A program made the position numbers and the translations under genes. A stretch of 64,000 nt of DNA. Origin: Saturnia japonica. Taxonomy: Eukaryota > Arthropoda > Insecta > Lepidoptera > Saturniidae. The stretch's first letter is position 1; each line of letters begins with the position of its first letter. Where the stretch lies: positions 1,076,501 to 1,140,500 of the forward strand of contig CM065321.1 of NCBI GenBank assembly GCA_033032175.1. Direction: 5' to 3'. A model generated the notes under the pieces. It had not been told where the DNA came from, ran no database searches, and saw only the letters and a program-made list of their open reading frames with translations. Below, piece by piece: positions 12,201 through 23,027 of this stretch.

Positions 12201-13850
12201 TTTTTCTCTTCATAAATCCTGTAATCAACTTCTTCGTGTAGAGGAAGGTCAGCAACTTCATCAGGGGTTTTGACAATTTCTCTTATGGGCACAGGTTGTA
12301 CGTCACGTTTTGGACTCTTTTCAATTGACTTTTGTATATCTATTAAAGTTTTTGGTGGGAATAACTCTTGTGTTTCCTCTTCTTGAATATTTTTTTCCTC
12401 TACTATTTGATCCTCTTTGATGTCATCAAGAGTAATACGTTCATCTTCAGGTAAAGTAGGTGCGGTAGTAGCACCAGATTCGATTGTAGTTGAAATTTTT
12501 TCATCTGGTTGTGATTCCTGAACAATATTGAGTTCAAATGAATCCTTTGGCTTAATAACACTGCTTTTACTGTCTGAAGTTTTCTTTTCACTGCTAATAT
12601 CTTGTTTCTCTTCAACACTTACTGAGTGCTCTTTGGATTCTACTTGCTTAGTCTCAGGTTCCAATACTGTCTCAGACTCTGTTTGTTGGATTATTCCTTT
12701 TTCAAGAACTGTTACATCGTCTTTTTTCTTTTCAGATTCCTCTTTATCTTTAATGTGTTTTTGCAATTCATCTTCTTGTTCATGGCTACTGTCACGATCA
12801 ACAACAGAGTCTTCCGTGTGTTGTTCAATTTCCTCTTTTTCAATAATTAAATATTCTTCTTCAAATTCACCGTCGGCAGTCGTTTCAGTTTTTGCATCGT
12901 CTAGCATGAAAGTTATTTTCTCAATATCTGAGCGTCCTACAAATTCAATCTTTTCTTCAGCTTCACTGTCCCTGTTAAATACAGCCTCAATCTCTCTGAC
13001 AATTTCCTGTTCTTCTCTATCGTCAAATTCTTGTTGTTTAATATCATCGAAGGACTTAGATGTTTCCTCATCGGATTTTTTTGCATCTTTCAGAATGTCT
13101 TCATAATTTACTCGTTGTAAGCCTTTCAATTTCGAAGTGTCTAATTTGGCTGACTTTACAGATTTTGTTGGGCTCTTTATTGCTTTAATTCCTTTCACTG
13201 GTGAAGCTAAGGGTCTAGGCCTTCGAGAAATAGGTTCTCGTTTAGATTTAAGTTCTTTCTTATCACTTCCTTTTTGAATAGTGTCTCGTTTTGGGGATGG
13301 TTGCTTATATTTTGATTCCATTACTTTACGATTACTAGCCTCCTTGGCGCTCTTCGCGGGCGTACTGCTAGGGCTCATTCTTCTTGATTTTAATTTAGTT
13401 TTTTCTTTAACTGCAGATTGTACAGTTGAGGAGGTTGTTGATTTTGTGTCTAAAATCTTTTTGGGAGTTGTCGGTGGTGATTTTTTGTCCTCTGCTATAA
13501 CTTTTTTATCAAAGATGCTTGTTGTCGTCTTCTTTTCAGTTACCTTCGTAGCTCGATGGCTAACTTTGCTTTTTGTTGTCGATGTTATTTCAGCCTTTAC
13601 TCTGCTTTCAACCTTTTTCTTAGTATCTGTTTTAAGTTTTAGATCAGTATCCACTTTTTTCTCAGTTTTCACGATAGCATCTTTTAATTCCTCGGTCTTA
13701 TCTATTTGTTTAATTTTTTTATCAATCACTTTTCTTTTTGTTAACTTCTTTTTTGGTAAACCATCTACGACAGTACTCTCATATTCTACGATTTTATCAT
13801 TCAATTTAGCTTCAAGTCTAGCCGTGATAGCTTCCTGTAAAACGGATTCT
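8399..13850 (-). CDS. futsch: futsch giant exon, central segment (basic then acidic region)
   Basis: This is about 1800 codons open without a break. Counting from the Met at 13804, residues 1-230 are strongly basic and Ser/Thr/Pro rich, with MSPSSTPAKSAKEASNRKV near 143 and PISRRPRP near 191. Both are landmarks shared with Drosophila Futsch in the region linked to microtubule binding. From about residue 240 the chain turns acidic (EEEYLIIEKEEIEQHTEDS; SATIESGATTAPTLPEDERI; KTPDEVADLP), again in the same order as Futsch. The middle is low-complexity Lys/Glu-rich, with repeated DEK, EEPK and LEKLDEK phrases. The end holds PDG modules. The Met at 13804 is internal, not a true start. The stop TAA at 8399-8401 seems to come from a one-base frame change, since the next segment stays homologous and open. 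Confidence 0.88.
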
Positions 13851-14417
13851 ATTTTTTATCTTCACCGTCTACTAGTTCACTAAGTAATTTGTTGTCGATT
13901 ATGTTTTTGGAATCTGTTACATCTTTAATAATATCCTTGTCCTTTGAAATATGATGTGGATAGAAAACTTTTTCCTCTTTTGTTTTTTCAGTGATGATAT
14001 TTCTATCTTTGCTAATTTTTGATGTAGCTTTTACCGGTTTAATTGTTGTAACTGCTGTCATCGTACTGGTCACTGGCACGGGAGGCGCAGGCGCCGCCGA
14101 TAGCGCTGCCACTTGTCGTCCCGTACACTTTGAATGCTGAAGAAACTCCAAATGCTTGAGTTTTTCAAGACCTTCGAATATTTTGTGCTGTGGAGTTGAT
14201 CCTGGGAACATTATTCTTGTGATGGTATCATCAGGATTAGCAGGACGCCAAACCAGTAATGCACATATCGATACTAAATTGGGAATTGGAAAATTGAACT
14301 GTCCAGAGATGCTGGCACCTTCGAAAAGTTTCTGTTCACTATTATGCCACCTTTTAAGGAAATCACGAACGTGTTTGGAGTCCTTGGACGGATTGAGTAC
14401 GTACATATCGAGGGTTC
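13849..14417 (-). CDS. futsch: futsch giant exon, first segment (end of conserved N-terminal domain)
   Basis: The segment starts after the acceptor ttcgtttcag at 14418 with GTLDMYVLNPSKDSKHVRDF. It continues with SGQFNFPIPNLVSICALLVW, RPANPDDTITRIMFPGSTPQ and HKIFEGLEKLKHLEFLQHS. This is the C-terminal half of the MAP1 conserved head, ending at the family's usual boundary. After it come an Ala/Pro linker and a Lys-rich tail. The frame closes at TAG (13849-13851) right after a run of six A. Adding one A restores a coding continuation (DKKIESVLQEAITARLEAK) into the next segment. The intervening bases are too few for an intron, so this is treated as one exon broken by a frame error. Confidence 0.9.
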
Positions 14418-14859
14418 CTGAAACGAAATAAATTAAATATTATTCCAATGTACTGATATACAAATAATATGACAAAATAACCAAGCATACGGTCTCCTAA
14501 AATCATTAGCATGAGTTTTTTTTTTATTATTTTTACTAATGTAGTGAATGGCTAACATCGAGAGATTTTAAATACTTTTACTCAGTTTATAAGTGAGCCG
14601 TTCCCAAGTAGGTTAAAAACTAATTTACACAATACTGTAGATGAACTATTGGCTGTTTTTTATCTCCATGTGGTCATTAGAAGTGAACGCTGACTTTAGA
14701 TGAACTGCGAAGTCGGTTGGCGGTTTCGGTGTAGTTATGTAAACTGTGCCGGAATCGCATCCAAACTTCAATTATGCAGCTGGCTTGTAGCCCGAATGCA
14801 GGTTGTCTGTAATGTTTTTAATAAAACTATTAAAGTTTAGGTCCCAAAAAATTACTCAC
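14418..14859 (-). other. Intron of futsch, 442 bp
   Basis: A short GT-AG intron between the exon ending at 14860 and the giant exon starting at 14417. It is AT-rich. I see no other feature in it. Confidence 0.85.
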
Positions 14860-15031
14860 CATGTCCAACTTTGTGGTACAGATTGATGGGTTCTGGGCTG
14901 CGGTAACAATGCTGCGGTTTCAGATTTATGTGGCGGAGGTCTGCCATCATATCAGAGGCTTCCTGGAGGAGAGACACCAGCAAAGGATCTGAGTCCTTAT
15001 CGCCGTCAGGGCTGACCAAGGCCCTTCGTTC
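14860..15031 (-). CDS. futsch: futsch/MAP1 N-terminal exon 6 of window
   Basis: This 172-nt exon starts ERRALVSPDGDKDSDPLLVS, followed by LLQEASDMMADLRHINLKPQ and CYRSPEPINLYHKVGHG. LKPQ.CYR..EP.NLYHKVGHG is invariant in MAP1/Futsch proteins. The acceptor is atattttcag at 15032 and the donor is gtgagt at 14859. It ends with one base of a Gly codon that is completed by GA at 14417-14416, giving HGTLDMYVLNP. The intron to the giant exon is short (442 bp). Confidence 0.94.
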
Positions 15032-15679
15032 CTGAAAATATTTAGATTGTGATAAAATATTCTTCGAAAAGCCCGATAGTTTGATAATATTACCAGAGCA
15101 ACGGATTATCTCATAATGATATTGGCACAAGATTGAATGGATTAACACAAAAGAGAAGACGCTTATACTTAATACCTTTAGTTGATAGTATGTAACACAG
15201 TCTTTAGACATATTGGTCCACTTTTTTATTGTATTATACCGTTTGCTAATGCATGCACGCCATTAAATTCACTTAGTAATTACAGTTGTTAAGATACTCA
15301 TTTCAGTAGTAATACATAATGTATGTTTTAATCAAATTAAAAAAAAACTGAGAAGGTTCTCAATACGAATCTACATATATATTTATTTAGTTATTGTGTG
15401 TGATCCACAATAGGTTATGTTGTTTCTTTCTCTAGCGCGTAAGCTGATACCTTTCCTTTACCTTGCCGATTTTGATGTATATTTTATTCTTAAATTATTT
15501 TATAGAATTGTATTAATTTCTCGATAAATATTTAAGCCATAATATGCATATAAGTTATATATAATAATTGATAATGTGACAGCAATTTTAGCATTTCAAT
15601 TATTATATGCATTGTAATATTATGCCTGTAAGTGCTTGAGAGACACTAAATAGTGGAGCCAAAAAGTTAGCTACTTCAT

Positions 15680-15945
15680 TATATTAATACGTGAGAAGAA
15701 AATTTCGGATGCCTTTTCAAACGTATTGCGTGCACGGAAGTCTGTGAGATTTGGCATGGTTAAAATTTATATGGAGAAGGAGTGCATAAAGCTAAAATTT
15801 ATCTATAATATCTGTTCCTAATATATTAAATGAAATAGAATAATACTGCGAATCCTAACCTGCCCAGTGCCATTGAAATTAGACCCCCCAAAATATTGGC
15901 ATTGTCACTCTTTGAAAAGTGACAGCAAGTAATATAATATGCATT
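15680..15945 (+). mobile_element. Helitron-like repeat family H1, copy 1 (3' truncated)
   Basis: It starts attaatacgtgag and includes tgagatttggcatggttaaa, then ggagaaggagtgca, ctataatatctgtt and gtgccattgaa. The same order occurs at 38573-38851 (+), 49337-49706 (-) and 59765-60087 (-). The GCGATCGCTAG 3' end seen in two other copies is missing here. The copy runs into TTAGG-like repeats at 15948. Confidence 0.7.
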
Positions 15946-15947
15946 GT

Positions 15948-15966
15948 TTAGGTTAGGTTAGGTTAG
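15948..15966 (+). repeat. Short TTAGG telomere-like array
   Basis: Three perfect TTAGG units plus TTAG, the insect telomere motif, directly at the insertion point of the R1-type elements. Short GGTTA runs are common in insect genomes, so telomere origin is not shown. Confidence 0.6.
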
Positions 15967-16503
15967 ATCAAACAGGGGCACTATGTCTGGAACCTCCTCG
16001 TGGTGTGCCTCGTCGAGGACAGACGGGAGCTTAATGACGGAAGAGGAGAAAACCTCGGTAAAAAATCATAGCCGGGCTAGCGGGGTGGGGGTGCGTTCAT
16101 TCGCCCCCTTACCACCGCCATATGCCAAACATTATGGCAGAGGCAGAGGAGAAAACCTCTATAAAAAAACCAACGCCGGGTGGGTGGGGGACAGGGTGGT
16201 TCATCTGCCTCCTGCTCCTGCTAGGCCGAACCAAGGGGAGATGGGTCGGGGGGCCTGTCTTCCCATTGCACTGGTTTGGCGGACGGGGAGACAGTTTTGT
16301 TCACCGGGCTGTCTCCGTCAGCGGGCGACCCATCCGGGCCTTGCCACCGGGGCGGCGCGGTAGTATGCTACCGCTGGTCCCGTGTCGCCCCATTACGGCG
16401 GCGGACGGTGCACCGTGGAATTTTAGTGAGTAGGAGTCTCACATAACCACTCGTCCCACCGGTCGGGTTTCTCCACGTTAAAAAAAAAGGTTAGATCAAA
16501 CAG
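15961..16503 (+). mobile_element. Internally deleted R1-type retroposon (element A) with 15-bp TSD
   Basis: A 513-bp insertion (15976-16488) lies between two copies of ggttagatcaaacag (15961-15975 and 16489-16503). It ends in nine A. Its 5' end (ggaacctcctcgtggtg) matches the 5' end of the neighbouring gag-bearing element B at about 16522. Its 3' part (accgtgg.attttagtgagtaggagtctc, tttctccacgttaaaa) matches the tails of the other copies in the nest. It has no intact ORF, so it would need enzymes in trans. A region with two similar segments of about 120 bp (gaggagaaaacctc in each) lies in its 5' half. Confidence 0.8.
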
Positions 16504-16878
16504 AAATTGGGGTGCGTGTCAGGAACCTCCTCGTGGTGCACCCTTTTTTTTTCTTTTTTTTTTATCGTGGGGAAATCCTGCATTGGATCCGCCTTCCGAG
16601 CTGGGCAGCTCAAGGGAGGGGTATGTCGGACTCTTACCGACTAAAACCCCACGGTGTCCTTCTCGCACCTGTTGTTGGGCGGGGAGCGGGAACTGATTGC
16701 GCATGCCATCCGCTCGTCCCGGCAGGTGAGGCCCTACCCCGGGGCCCCGTCACGGTCGAAGGCAATCGGCACCTCCAACGAGCCTCGGAGGGCGCACGAA
16801 CACCAGTGTGCCTCCTCCATCTCGGGCCCGCATTTACGCGGTGACGGACATGCCCAAGTCCACCACCTGTAGACCCAT

Positions 16879-19800
16879 TTAAGGCGGCCGGAGATCATCA
16901 CGCGGCCTTCGGCGCTTGGCTCGTTGACCGCGAAAGGGGAGCAAGGTGTTACGCTCCCTCTCCCTCTCCGCCTCCTCTTTCGCAAGCATGACTTGCTCGC
17001 AAAACGAGGAGACGGAGTTCCACTCGCTCTCGCTTTCGACCATGGACAGAACCACGACCGGATGCGAGAGATCGGTGACGATTATCGCGACGACGTCGCG
17101 TCGCGGCGAGTCCCATGCGGGACAGACGGCTAGTGTGAGCTGCGCGGTGTCCTCGGCGCAGCCACAATGATGGCACCCAGGATCGATCTCTCGGCCTATG
17201 CGACACAGGTTACTCTCGAAACAGCCATGTCCCGAAAGTACCTACGTCAGCCGGAAGGTGAGAGTGCCATGCCGCCTCCGGAGCCATCTAGCCAGAACTG
17301 GTCTGATGGCTTCTACGGTCGCCACGCCTGAGCTGGGGTGGCGAAGTCGCAAGTCCCACGCTTCCACCATGTGTATTTGGCGGAGCTCTGACCTACACGC
17401 CGCTATTTTTCGCGGCGTTGGTCTCTCGCCCCGCCTCAGTGCCTTCTCGCACCACCTAAATAGCAGCGCGAGGGCTCTCGCTTCTAGATCCCATGGTGGG
17501 GATCCGGCCAATAGGGAGGCTGCCTCAAATGAGACCGTACGGTACCCTCGGACAGCTCTGACGGCCATCGCTCTCTGCGGTTTTCGCAGGAATGCAAAGT
17601 GTCGGGCCATCAGGCTGTCCGTCCGCCCACACTGGAGCCCCATATAGGGCCATCGACCGTACGATCCCCAGGTAGAGCTTCCGGCAAGCGGAATCGGGCC
17701 CGCCGAGGTTTGCGAGCGAGCGCGCCCGTTGTGCCCATAAGTCGGGGGGTCAGCTGCCGGAAGTGTTCTACGAAGCTCCATCGGCTATCGAGGATGATTC
17801 CCAGGTATTTCATCGTCGACCCGATGCCGATGGAGACGCCTCCCACTATGATCTGAAACCCTTGAGGTGGTGCATTCCGAGGCCCATGAAAACACAGTGC
17901 CTCGGATTTACTTAGGCCCACCTCTACTCCCAGACGCCTTATACGACTTACGACTTCAGCCAACCCAGCCGTAGCTAACGTTGCCGCGTCGCGGTGCGTC
18001 TTCCCTCGCGCTGTGACAAGGGTGTCGTCGGTATAGCAGATGACACTAACACCGCTTAGGGGCGCACCGCGTATCGACCAGTCATAGCCGATGTTCCACA
18101 GGATGGGGCCTAGCAGTGACCCCTGTGGAACACCGCTACACATGTCTCTCCGACTCCAGCCTTCCGGACCCGGGAAGGTGATGGTCCTCTCTGCGAGATA
18201 GTTCCTGACAATGCGGCGGAGGTAAGGGGGCACTCCATGGTACCGAAGCGCCTCCCGTATACTGCTCCAGGGCAGGGTGTTAAACGCGTTGGCGATGTCC
18301 AAGGACACCGCCAGCACCACTTCGCCCTGGGAGATGGCATCCTCCGCCAGACTCTTTACGTGTGTGATCGCGTGTATGGTGGAGCGCCCTCGGCGAAAAC
18401 CATATTGATTATCCGCCAGGTCCGGCCCCACCTCCGTTAAGTGGCGGACGAGGCGGTCTGCAATAACTCTCTCCATGTGTTTGCCCACCTCGTCCAACAA
18501 CATGATGGGGCGGAATGCAGTCGGCGTGTCCGCTGGGCGCCCCGCCTTTTTGAGCAGGATCAGCCGACCGGATTTCCAGCACAGCGGAAATCGGCCTTGC
18601 TCAAAACACACGGTGAAGAGTCTCATAAGTTGGGTGCTCGAAGATTTCATGAGCCAGGACCCATGCACGGCTTGGTATGCCATCGGGTCCTGGGGCGGTG
18701 TTCTTGGACCGAAGTCGTCGCACCGCCCTGTTCAGCTCTTCCCGGGTCACTTCGGGTACGTCGTCATCGTTGTCCGCGTTGGTCACTGAAAGCGGAGCCA
18801 TCGACGGAGGATTGTGCTCCATTCCTGATGGGAACAGAGTGTCTAGCACTTGCTCATGTAACCCAGTCTGGAGACTGTGGGTTATCGGGGGCGCCCCCAT
18901 GGATCCCGATTGAGCGTCTCCAGCAGTTGTTCCCGAGCCAAGGCTTTTGCCCTGGCTATAGCTTCCTTGAGCGCGCTTATGGCAACTCTGTATCCTCTGC
19001 CAATGATACCGCACAGCATACTCTTTCGCCGGGCTCTGACCGCGGTGGTAGGAGGGGAGGAAGTTATATCGCAGAAGGAGGCCGCGGAGAGGTCACGCGA
19101 AGATGATTCTCTGAGTGGTCCTCTCCGCCAAATACGAACGGGCGGCAGGAGAAGGCGATTCGTCCGCCAACTCCCGACGCCTTAGCTGAACCAGTGAAGA
19201 CAGGGGGGGGTCATCTTCCCATTGCACAGGTTCGGCAGCTTTGGAAGACAGTTAGGGTTGTACCGAATTGTCTCCCTTATGCGGTGGCCCGGCAGTAGTA
19301 GCTGGGACTGCCGCCGGGGCGACGTAGTTGAATGCAACCGCGAGCCCACGTCGCCCCTCTGAGGCGACTGAGGTACACCGTGGAGTTTTAGTGAGTAAGA
19401 GTCTCACATAACCACTCGTCCTCCCCCGGGCGGGTGTGTACCCATGACGGGTTTCTCCACGTTAAAAAAAAAAACTCTATCCTGCGTATAGCTCCGCCTC
19501 CAAGGCGGTCGCGTTCTGCGGTCGGCTTCGCCTTCGCCTGTGTCTGGTGTACTGGCGTCTTGTCGCTATGCAAGCATCACGCAATTGCGAGATCTCAACG
19601 TTCCACCAATACACCTGGCGTCTAGTGCGCATTCTTCTTACACGAGGCATTGCCGCATCGCAGGCACGCGTCATCACCTTGCGACGCCGTTCAGCCTCCT
19701 GGTCAATATCGGCAGGCCTGTTGGGAGTTCCATCTAACACCCAAGCCTGCACGATAACGGCTTCGCTAAACACCTCGCTATTGAGGCGTTTTAGTGCCCA

Positions 19801-20487
19801 ACGCGGACCACCCTCTATCAGTGTTTCTGGGACCGATCTGTCCGAGGTTTGGGCAGAGACGTCGAACCGGATATACCGATGGTCTGACAACGTCTCCACT
19901 CCCTCTAGGACTCTCCAGTCTCGAATACGGCGCGCTAAGGCAGGGCTAACGAACGTTAGAGGTCCACTATGGACCCACCCTGTCGTCGCACGCAGGTGTG
20001 TACAGGACCCCTGTTGAGGACGGGTAGGCCAGAAGTTAGGGCCTATTCTTCTAGCTCCTCACCCCTAACGTCTGTGGACGGGGAGCTCCAAGCCGTAGAT
20101 TTGGCATTAAAGTCTCCAAGCACTAGCACGGGGTGAGGGCGACTACGAATGACGACGTTACCCAATTCATTAAGAAATGACTGGAAGTCGGCGAGGCTCC
20201 ATCTTGGGGGTGCATAAACCCCAACTATTGTCGTGTCTCCGAGGCGTGCCGCTACGCATCCGCTACCCTTCAAGATGTTGACAAAGTACGGGGAGCCGGC
20301 AGCGGCCTGAGAGACCATTGCCGTTACGGTCACCTACCCAGTTATCACCAGGTGGGACGCAATACGGTTCGGAGACCACCGCGACGTGAATTGCCCACTG
20401 TGCCAGGCTCTGGACCAGTAAGTCTTGAGCCCTGGCACAGTGGTTTATATTGGCCTGCAGTACCCGCAGCACCATTATTAGTGGCAC
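16879..20487 (-). pseudogene. ORF2 (endonuclease, reverse transcriptase, zinc knuckle) of the minus-strand R1 LINE
   Basis: An APE-type endonuclease comes first: LQANINHCARAQDLL (N-terminus), VVSEPYC, VGVYAPP, LVLGDFNAKSTAWSS and SDHRYIRFDV. A linker carries LEAELYAG, whose continuation YRVAISALKEAIARAKAL resumes at about 18995 beyond an insertion. The RT follows: NTAPGPDGIPSRAW, NQYGFRRGRSTIHAI, AVSLDIANAFNTLPW, GVPQGSLLGPILWNI, CYTDDT and KYLGIILD. The RT active site reads YTDD rather than the usual (F/Y)ADD. A C-terminal CHHC-GC-DTAQLTLAVCPAW finger matches R1 ORF2. The stop is at 16879-16881. Several frame changes (near 20330, 19950, 18660, 17650) make it dead. Confidence 0.82.
18997..19472 (+). 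mobile_element. 5'-truncated R1-type copy (element C) inserted in the minus-strand LINE
   Basis: A 476-bp plus-strand insertion ends in twelve A. It is flanked by actctgtatcct (18985-18996) and actctatcct (19474-19483). Removing it rejoins the host LINE ORF2 as LYAG-YRVAIS. Its start encodes a trace of the ORF2 C-terminal finger (NDTAQHTL, compare EDTAQLTL in the host), then the family 3' UTR ending gtttctccacgtt plus poly(A). It is the youngest of three nested layers. Confidence 0.82.
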
Positions 20488-21061
20488 TCCATATCCACCT
20501 CTCGTGCGACCGGCGGCACTATTTCATTGGCTGACGAGCGCATGCATTGCGAGGGTGCTACTTTCCCGCGCTTTCTTCCTCGCTTCCTCCTCCTGGTGGA
20601 TGATGCAGAGCACCCTCCGCCTCCGATTCGATGATTGGCCGTTTTGCCTGCTTCAGCACATATAATGCAGTGCGGAACTGTAGAGCAACCAGACGCCCTA
20701 TGGCCAGACTGACTGTATCGTAGACACAGCTCGCTACGGTCCACCTCTTTGGTGCACTGGGCACCAACGTCTCCAGCGTGGAGGCAACGGTAACATATTT
20801 GGGGTCTAGGTTGTAAGACTATTACTTGTGCTGACGCCCATCCAACCAGAAATCTTCGACCGTCATTTATTTTTTTAGCTGCCTCCACTGGGCATGTCAC
20901 AACTGTTGTTCCCATTCCGTTGAAGTTACGACGGATTCCGTTGGACTTTATTTGGTCCAGAGGACACTCTGCAACTCTTCCTGGTATCCCTCTGAACATC
21001 AGAGGGGACTTTGAAGGAGTATTGGCTGAGGAACATTAAAAGCTGGGTGTGGTATGTGCGC
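20478..21061 (-). pseudogene. C-terminal part of ORF1 (gag) of the minus-strand R1 LINE
   Basis: Frame open from about 20999 to 20478. It holds RGIPGRVAECPLDQIKSN, FNGMGTTVVTCPVEAAKK and CCHC-type knuckles CYRCLHAGDVGAQC and LCLRYSQSGHRASGC, the second with Tyr in place of the usual second Cys. A CIICAEAGKTANH third knuckle follows. The tail is Arg/Lys rich. It overlaps the ORF2 start (ATGCCACTAATAATGG) by a few bases, the usual R1-clade arrangement for coupled translation. The N-terminal half is missing. Confidence 0.75.
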
Positions 21062-21092
21062 GGTGCACCCAGTACCGGGCTGGGGCCGATGA

Positions 21093-23027
21093 GTGCTCAA
21101 TTTGAGCCCCAAGGGCTCAGTACCGGACAGCGGCTTGCGGGATCGGTTTTTATGCCGGTCCCAGCAGGCGTACCGTAAACTGACAGATAAAAAGATTAGA
21201 ATGAATAAGACAAAATCTAAAAAAAGTTTTGCTAGATTCGAAAAAAAACCCACGACGACAAAGACTTGCAATCTGACGACTGATTCTGCTAAAACGACGA
21301 CTTTGGCTAGGGATAACCGGTTATCTGATAGACCCTTTGTGGTCTTGCAGCGGGATTCATTGTTGGACCAACTTACGGTCCGGCACTGGTCTGGCAGCTC
21401 CAGCAGCTTAATGACTTTGGCGGGTGACTGTAGGAAGCGGTCGCATTTGGTCGATAGTGTTTGTGGGGACTGAGTGGAAGCCTCTCCTTGCAAGATTCTA
21501 ACGGCCCGAAGGGGTAAGTCACGCGGCCGGGGCAACTCTACGAGGTCAAAGAGTGCCCCTGTAGGATCGGATGTGTTAGGTGAGCCCATTGCCGCCGGAC
21601 AGGTCCAGGGCGATAATGTTAATGCGGGGAAAGATGAGGAGCCACCTCTGGATATAGAAACTCTCGACCCGAAGCGACTGAGGGCTCTGGCTACGAGCAG
21701 GGTTAAAGTTATCCTTGAGGTTATCAGGATATCCGCAAACTCCGCGAAGAGGTGACTGAGTTAAGGGTGGAACTCACCAGTCTCCGTGGCCAGGCAAAGA
21801 CTGCTCCTCCAGCGACAGTGTCGCAGGCACAGATAGAGGGCCCTCACCGGGAGCCGGAAGTCCTTCCGCAAATTTTGCTAGAGGCAATGATGGAACGAAT
21901 GGACTGCATGGAGCGTTCTTTTCGGTTGTCCTTTGGGGAAATAATAACGGCTTGACTGAATGGACGTCTTCCCCCCGCAGGGGTGGTTCGTCCGCCCTTG
22001 GCTGCGCATAGAAGGTCGGAGGAAACTGGCCAAAAAACTACTGCTAATACAGCGGCAGCACAATCATGGCAGTATGTCCCTGGCTTGCTCTGGGAATTGA
22101 TGCCTGACTCCACTCCGGCTACGGCTCCAGATATTGAAGCGACTTGGACGAAAGTGATCCGTCGCAGAAAAGGAGGAAAAAGAAGGTGGCGGCAGCGGTG
22201 GCTGCGAAGGTGGCTCCTTCCCGCCCGACGAAGAATACGGCGAAGCTCCCCTCGAGTCCACGCTCGGCTGCAGTGTTTTTTACGCTCTATCCTGAGGCTA
22301 TGGCTCGGGGGGTGAGCTACAAGGACACCCTTCTTAGGGCGAGGTCAGCCGTGAGCCTGACGGCTCTAGGAATTGAAGACTTCTTGCTTCGAGAGACCAA
22401 AACGGGATCTAGAATTATAGATATTCCTGGAACCCAAGGAGCGGAGCAAGCCGACAAACTGGCACAGAGTTTTCAGTCAGTGTCAGTGGACGTTGCCATA
22501 ATTGATAGTCCCGTTAAGATGGAAAATTTTCACATCGTTGGGCTGGATGACTCTGTGTCCAGATAGCAGGTAGTTGTGGCTACGGCCGCTATAGGGGGAT
22601 GCGAGTCGACCCTCATAAAAGCAGGCGAAATTCGCATAAATAATAATGGCGGTATGGGTGCAATTCATTTGGCTTTACCAGTTGATGCGGCCAGAAGCTT
22701 GGTTGAGGCTGGACGTCTCCTTTTCAGTAGGAGTGTGGCCCGAGTTCACCTTCTGGAACGTAGGCCCTTACGCTGTTTTAATTGCATGGAATTTGGCCAC
22801 ACTCGGCCGCTGTGCCCGTCAACAATCGACAGGGGGCTATATGCTTTAGATGTGGACAAATCGGACACAAGGCGCCAGAGTGCGAAGCTGAACAGCTTCG
22901 CTGCGCCTTGTGTGCCGGCGCTGGGAGACCAGCTGGTCATTTTATGGGTGGCGTCAGTTGTATATCGCCAACCAAGGCAAAGAGAGGGGCAGCACCAGCA
23001 CCTACGTCTCTTTCTGTAGGTGCTTAG
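21093..23027 (+). pseudogene. Broken ORF1 (gag) of R1-type element B
   Basis: A gag-like protein is spread over all three plus frames. An N-terminal Lys/Ser-rich part (21093-21755) has a stop at 21471. A coiled-coil-like stretch (21752-21955) contains MMERMDCMERSF. A gag core (22144-22566) contains VSYKDTLLRARS, SRIIDIPG and DKLAQ. A second core (22576 on) contains GAIHLALPVDAARSLVEAGR. Zinc knuckles follow: CFNCMEFGHTRPLC, then after another frameshift CFRCGQIGHKAPEC and a CALC motif. Three CCHC-type knuckles fit R1-clade ORF1, which binds element RNA. At least four frame changes or stops make it non-functional. Confidence 0.75.

Larger units (their letters stand above)
16544..21061 (-). mobile_element. 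R1-clade non-LTR retrotransposon, 5'-truncated, minus strand
   Basis: The element reads from 21061 to 16544 and ends in a poly(A) tract (poly(T) at 16544-16563 on the plus strand). It is flanked by cg(t/c)ggtgcaccc at 16532-16543 and 21059-21070, a 12-bp target duplication with one mismatch, which places it inside element B. It contains the C-terminal part of gag, then an endonuclease-RT ORF2 ending in a CCHC-like segment, as in R1-type LINEs. It begins inside gag, so it is 5' truncated. Element C interrupts it at 18997-19472. Confidence 0.85.

Noticed and set aside
8592..13883. Plus-strand open frames rich in Ser, Phe and Val
   Set aside because: Antisense of Glu/Lys-rich coding sequence of futsch. 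No homology or start context.
13805..13895. Short intron joining the first two segments of the giant exon
   Set aside because: Available GT and AG sites would give an intron of about 45 bp with a weak donor. A single-base homopolymer change explains the data better.
17242..17781. Separate Arg-rich gene on the minus strand
   Set aside because: It is the post-RT part of the R1 LINE ORF2 in a shifted frame.
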